Source: Thermohalobaculum sp039026375 | Lineage (GTDB): Bacteria; Pseudomonadota; Alphaproteobacteria; Rhodobacterales; Rhodobacteraceae | Reading direction: 5' to 3' | DNA length: 64,000 bases | Assembly: GCA_039026375.1 (NCBI GenBank) | Contig: JBCCML010000011.1 | Span: forward strand, 39,314 to 103,313 | Part shown: positions 61,936 through 64,000 of the stretch, piece after piece | Numbering within the stretch: position 1 is the first letter of the stretch | Layout of the letters: every line of letters begins with the position of its first letter | Translations under genes and position numbers: made by a program | Notes under the pieces: generated by a model | What the model was told of the DNA's origin: nothing | Seen by the model: the letters and a program-made list of their open reading frames with translations, nothing else | The model's database searches: none

Positions 61936-62121
61936 ATGCTGGGGACCCATCAGACGAACCAGTTCGCGCTGGACGCAGACGGATATGGAAGCTGCATTAC
62001 TGCTGTCACATGGAAGACGTACAAACGTGACATCGGAGCATCATCGGCAAATCAACACCTTCAGACCTGCAATTCAAATTGGCGTCTAATTGAAAGTAAT
62101 GAAGTCCTTCAAATACGGTGA
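61936..62121 (+). CDS. Possible 61-residue protein, doubtful
   Basis: An ATG directly follows the ATPase stop (TGAATG), giving 61 residues that begin MLGTHQTNQFALDADGYGSC. The close spacing would allow translational coupling, but there is no ribosome site and no family resemblance, and composition resembles non-coding sequence. I list it because of its position only. Confidence 0.25.
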   Translation: MLGTHQTNQFALDADGYGSCITAVTWKTYKRDIGASSANQHLQTCNSNWRLIESNEVLQIR

Positions 62122-62172
62122 AATGATGCATCATTCTTCACGCCTCAACCAATCTAAAACGATGTATAAAAC

Positions 62173-63678
62173 TTGCTAAGAACTCTCTTAATAGATCCTC
62201 CGTCGCCTCGCGCACATATATTCGAACCAATTGGACTCGGCTCGTTGGCATCCTATGTCGAGGCATATAGTAAATATACTCGCGTCGACCTCTTTTGCTG
62301 CGACCTAGAAAATCGCTACCCTGAAGCGCACGAACTTTTTCGTTACGATGTCATTGGGATATCGTGCAAGTTGGGAAGTCTGAGCTTTATTGAGAGTATT
62401 TATGCAGCCTGCCAAAGCTCCAAAAATAGTAAGCCTTTGATTTTCGGAAACCTTTTGGCTACGTACGCACACAAAGAGATGGCTCAACTGTTTCCCTTTG
62501 CTTTTTTTGTTGTAGGTGACGGTGAAGAACCGCTTCTCCGAATTGTCCGTCATGTAGAGAATGGGAATGACGCGTCCAGACTTGTTTCTCTAACAAGATC
62601 AGACCCGAACATACACCACCCGCTTCACGGGAAGGAAAAGAACGTCGTCCCGAGCAAGACTGACATAAATTCACTTCAGCAGCCAAGACGCTCCAACATC
62701 GGTATTCTGACTGCGATGAGCGCTCAAATCCAGATCGAGGGAAGCAGAGGATGCTCATGGAACAAGTGCAGTTTTTGCTCAATACCGGGCACAATGCCAG
62801 ACGGTTGGGCTCCGATCGATGAAGAGTCAATAATCCAACAGATCGTTGAAATCTCTCAATCCGGCGCAGGCTACCCGCACTTCACTGACTCGGATTTCTT
62901 TGGCAACGACCCAATGCGGGCAACTAGGCTTGCATTACGTATTTCAGAGGAAAAACGACTTGGCAGAATCAACCCTGAAATGGAATTCTATTTCAATCTA
63001 CTGACCACCAGTATCTTGGGTGGATTCAACGTAAGAAAAGAAGACTGCGCAGTAGCATTGATGGCTTGGAAAGATGCCGGTTTGACAGAAGTCTTCATCG
63101 GGATCGAATCTGGTAGCAAAAAGCAAATTCAAAGATATCAGAAAGCGTCAACTCGCATCAAAAACCTCGCTGCCATTCAAATGGCGCGTCAACTAGGTTT
63201 GTCTTTGGATATCGGCTTTATAATGTTCGACCATGCCAGTTCTCTTGAGGAATTGAGTGAAAACTTGAATTTTATCCATTCAGCCAATTTGGATTATCAT
63301 CCGTCAAGATTAACGCATCCAATGCGTTTGCAGATGGGAACTGATGTGGTGGCAAGCTTCGACGGACAACTTGGAGACCTAGATATAGATTCACTTAGTT
63401 TTTCGTATGCATTTCAGGATCCGACAATCGCCAAAATAGTTGCAATGCTGATCGACGTAAATCATCACTTCAGTTGTTGGACTGAACAGCAGCAAGCAGT
63501 ATTTCACAGTAGCGATGCCAATAACACGGAGAAATTTGAGGCCAAATATCGCTTAGGCAAATTCCGCAAAATAGAGCTCAGTTTTCTTAAATCACTGGCA
63601 GAGAGTCCAGCAACTGTCTATTGTCCTCACGCGGAGACCAATTTGGTCGAGCAATTGGAGCAAGTGACACTTCCTTGA
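62173..63678 (+). CDS. B12-binding-type radical SAM protein
   Basis: 501 residues from TTG 62173, the first possible start after an in-frame stop. The N-terminal Rossmann-like domain (about residues 1-130: IFEPIGLGSLASYVEAYSKY, IGISCKLGSLSFIESIYAAC, VVGDGEEPLLRIV) resembles B12-binding domains but lacks DxHxxG. The radical SAM cluster motif is GSRGCSWNKCSFCSIPG (C-x4-C-x2-C, about residues 194-210). The barrel contains EVFIGIESGSKKQIQRYQKA. The substrate is unknown. It is AT-rich, like the preceding ATPase, and lies 237 bases after it. Confidence 0.82.
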   Translation: MLRTLLIDPPSPRAHIFEPIGLGSLASYVEAYSKYTRVDLFCCDLENRYPEAHELFRYDVIGISCKLGSLSFIESIYAACQSSKNSKPLIFGNLLATYAHKEMAQLFPFAFFVVGDGEEPLLRIVRHVENGNDASRLVSLTRSDPNIHHPLHGKEKNVVPSKTDINSLQQPRRSNIGILTAMSAQIQIEGSRGCSWNKCSFCSIPGTMPDGWAPIDEESIIQQIVEISQSGAGYPHFTDSDFFGNDPMRATRLALRISEEKRLGRINPEMEFYFNLLTTSILGGFNVRKEDCAVALMAWKDAGLTEVFIGIESGSKKQIQRYQKASTRIKNLAAIQMARQLGLSLDIGFIMFDHASSLEELSENLNFIHSANLDYHPSRLTHPMRLQMGTDVVASFDGQLGDLDIDSLSFSYAFQDPTIAKIVAMLIDVNHHFSCWTEQQQAVFHSSDANNTEKFEAKYRLGKFRKIELSFLKSLAESPATVYCPHAETNLVEQLEQVTLP

Positions 63679-63691
63679 TCAACTGTGAAGC

Positions 63692-63880
63692 CTAGCTCTC
63701 TCTCACGCATCGAAACCCAACACCGTCATCACGCCCCTGATCGCTAAAGAAGTACCTTCTCGCAGAGCGAGCATTTCTTGGTCGCACGCTCCATGACCCT
63801 CCTCTCATTACCTTCAGTCCCTTGGGTTCATCTGAAACATAAGCGGACTGATCTTCGGGAGCCGCGTAACCGTCCGGTGT
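63692..63880 (-). pseudogene. 3' remnant of an FGE-sulfatase (SUMF1-like) domain gene
   Basis: On the minus strand a frame ending TAG at 63692-63694 reads GLKVMRGGSWSVRPRNARSA, then RRYFFSDQGRDDGVGFRCVR. RGGSW, the RSAxR spacing and GFR are the C-terminal signature of formylglycine-generating-enzyme/FGE-sulfatase domains. Upstream the frame runs into the 3' end of the SDR gene without a start, so only about 60 residues remain. It is a fragment left by a rearrangement, not an intact gene. Confidence 0.75.
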
Positions 63881-63885
63881 GACCG

Positions 63886-64000
63886 CTAGAGACGGTAGCC
63901 TCCGGAGACTTCGAGAATTTGCCCGGTTACGAACTCCGCATCGTCGCTTGCCAGGAACCTGACAGCTTTGGCGATGTCTTCCGGTCTCCCGATGCGTCCA
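63886..64000 (-). CDS. Short-chain dehydrogenase/reductase, C-terminal end (partial)
   Basis: The frame enters from the right edge and stops at 63886-63888. The visible 37 residues, GRIGRPEDIAKAVRFLASDD followed by AEFVTGQILEVSGGYRL, are the standard C-terminal signature of classical SDR oxidoreductases (GRxGxPxDIA, VTGQ, DGG-like end). The catalytic Ser-Tyr-Lys part lies beyond the window. The final GGYRL suggests an intact normal end. Confidence 0.9.
   Translation of the reverse strand, partial: GRIGRPEDIAKAVRFLASDDAEFVTGQILEVSGGYRL

Noticed and set aside
63692..63880. Diversity-generating retroelement target (FGE-type variable protein)
   Set aside because: The RGGSW...GFR end is typical of such targets, but no reverse transcriptase or template repeat is visible and the gene has no 5' part, so a remnant is simpler.

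Overview
The window looks like an alphaproteobacterial chromosome of the Rhodobacterales (Roseobacter-type). It is GC-rich with dense operons joined by ATGA start/stop overlaps. Several neighbourhoods are typical of that order: murA followed by a DUF2948 gene, an Mrp/ApbC gene preceded by a DUF6494 gene, and bphO-bphP. No rRNA, tRNA or CRISPR array was recognised. From about 53.5 kb the sequence becomes visibly more AT-rich and its gene content is accessory.

Layout. (1) 1-12 kb: the baseplate end of a phage-tail-like contractile particle, all on the + strand: hub, gpV spike, PAAR tip, gp25, gpJ, gpI, a repeat-bearing fibre and unknown proteins. Sheath and tube genes would lie left of the window. 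(2) 12-15.7 kb: heme oxygenase and bacteriophytochrome HWE-kinase operon, divergent from a single-domain response regulator across a perfect 10-3-10 palindrome. (3) 15.8-23.3 kb: housekeeping genes (murA, glycerate kinase, mnmD), a lipoprotein gene pair and a frameshifted AhpD-like gene. (4) 23.5-28 kb: a four-carbon sugar-acid catabolic operon ending in OtnK- and OtnC-type genes. (5) 28-35.5 kb: a duplicated Cys-rich secreted protein, lipoate-ligase-like and ApbC proteins, an FKBP isomerase, cobalamin side-chain genes (cobC-type, cbiB) and an EamA transporter. (6) 35.8-41 kb: an ATP-dependent hydantoinase operon with a FAD oxidoreductase and an embedded lipoprotein. (7) 41.7-44.2 kb: a partner-switching module (Hpt, response-regulator/PP2C phosphatase, RsbW-like kinase, STAS antagonist). 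(8) 44.3-48.5 kb: an operon with a TPP enzyme, a 56-residue membrane protein, a DadA-like oxidase and a BASS-like transporter. (9) 48.6-53.5 kb: serine hydrolase, fabI, pdxH, a tandem pair of structured repeats and a COG0523 GTPase.

(10) 53.6-64 kb: an apparent integrated element and accessory cargo. Its left edge carries two arrays of four 11-bp direct repeats. Small phage/satellite-type genes follow (HTH, terminase-small-like), then a D5/primase-like ATPase with a degenerate P-loop, a cluster of CACCCTGC motifs that could be an origin, and a serine resolvase facing a 114-bp region whose first two subsites match the dimensions of a Tn3/gamma-delta res site. Right of res lie a GHKL ATPase fused to a Shedu-like PD-(D/E)XK nuclease domain, which is the best candidate here for an undescribed defence protein, and a B12-type radical SAM protein. 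After these come the broken 3' end of an FGE-sulfatase gene and the 3' end of an SDR gene.

Functions come from motifs and remembered family features only; no database search was possible.
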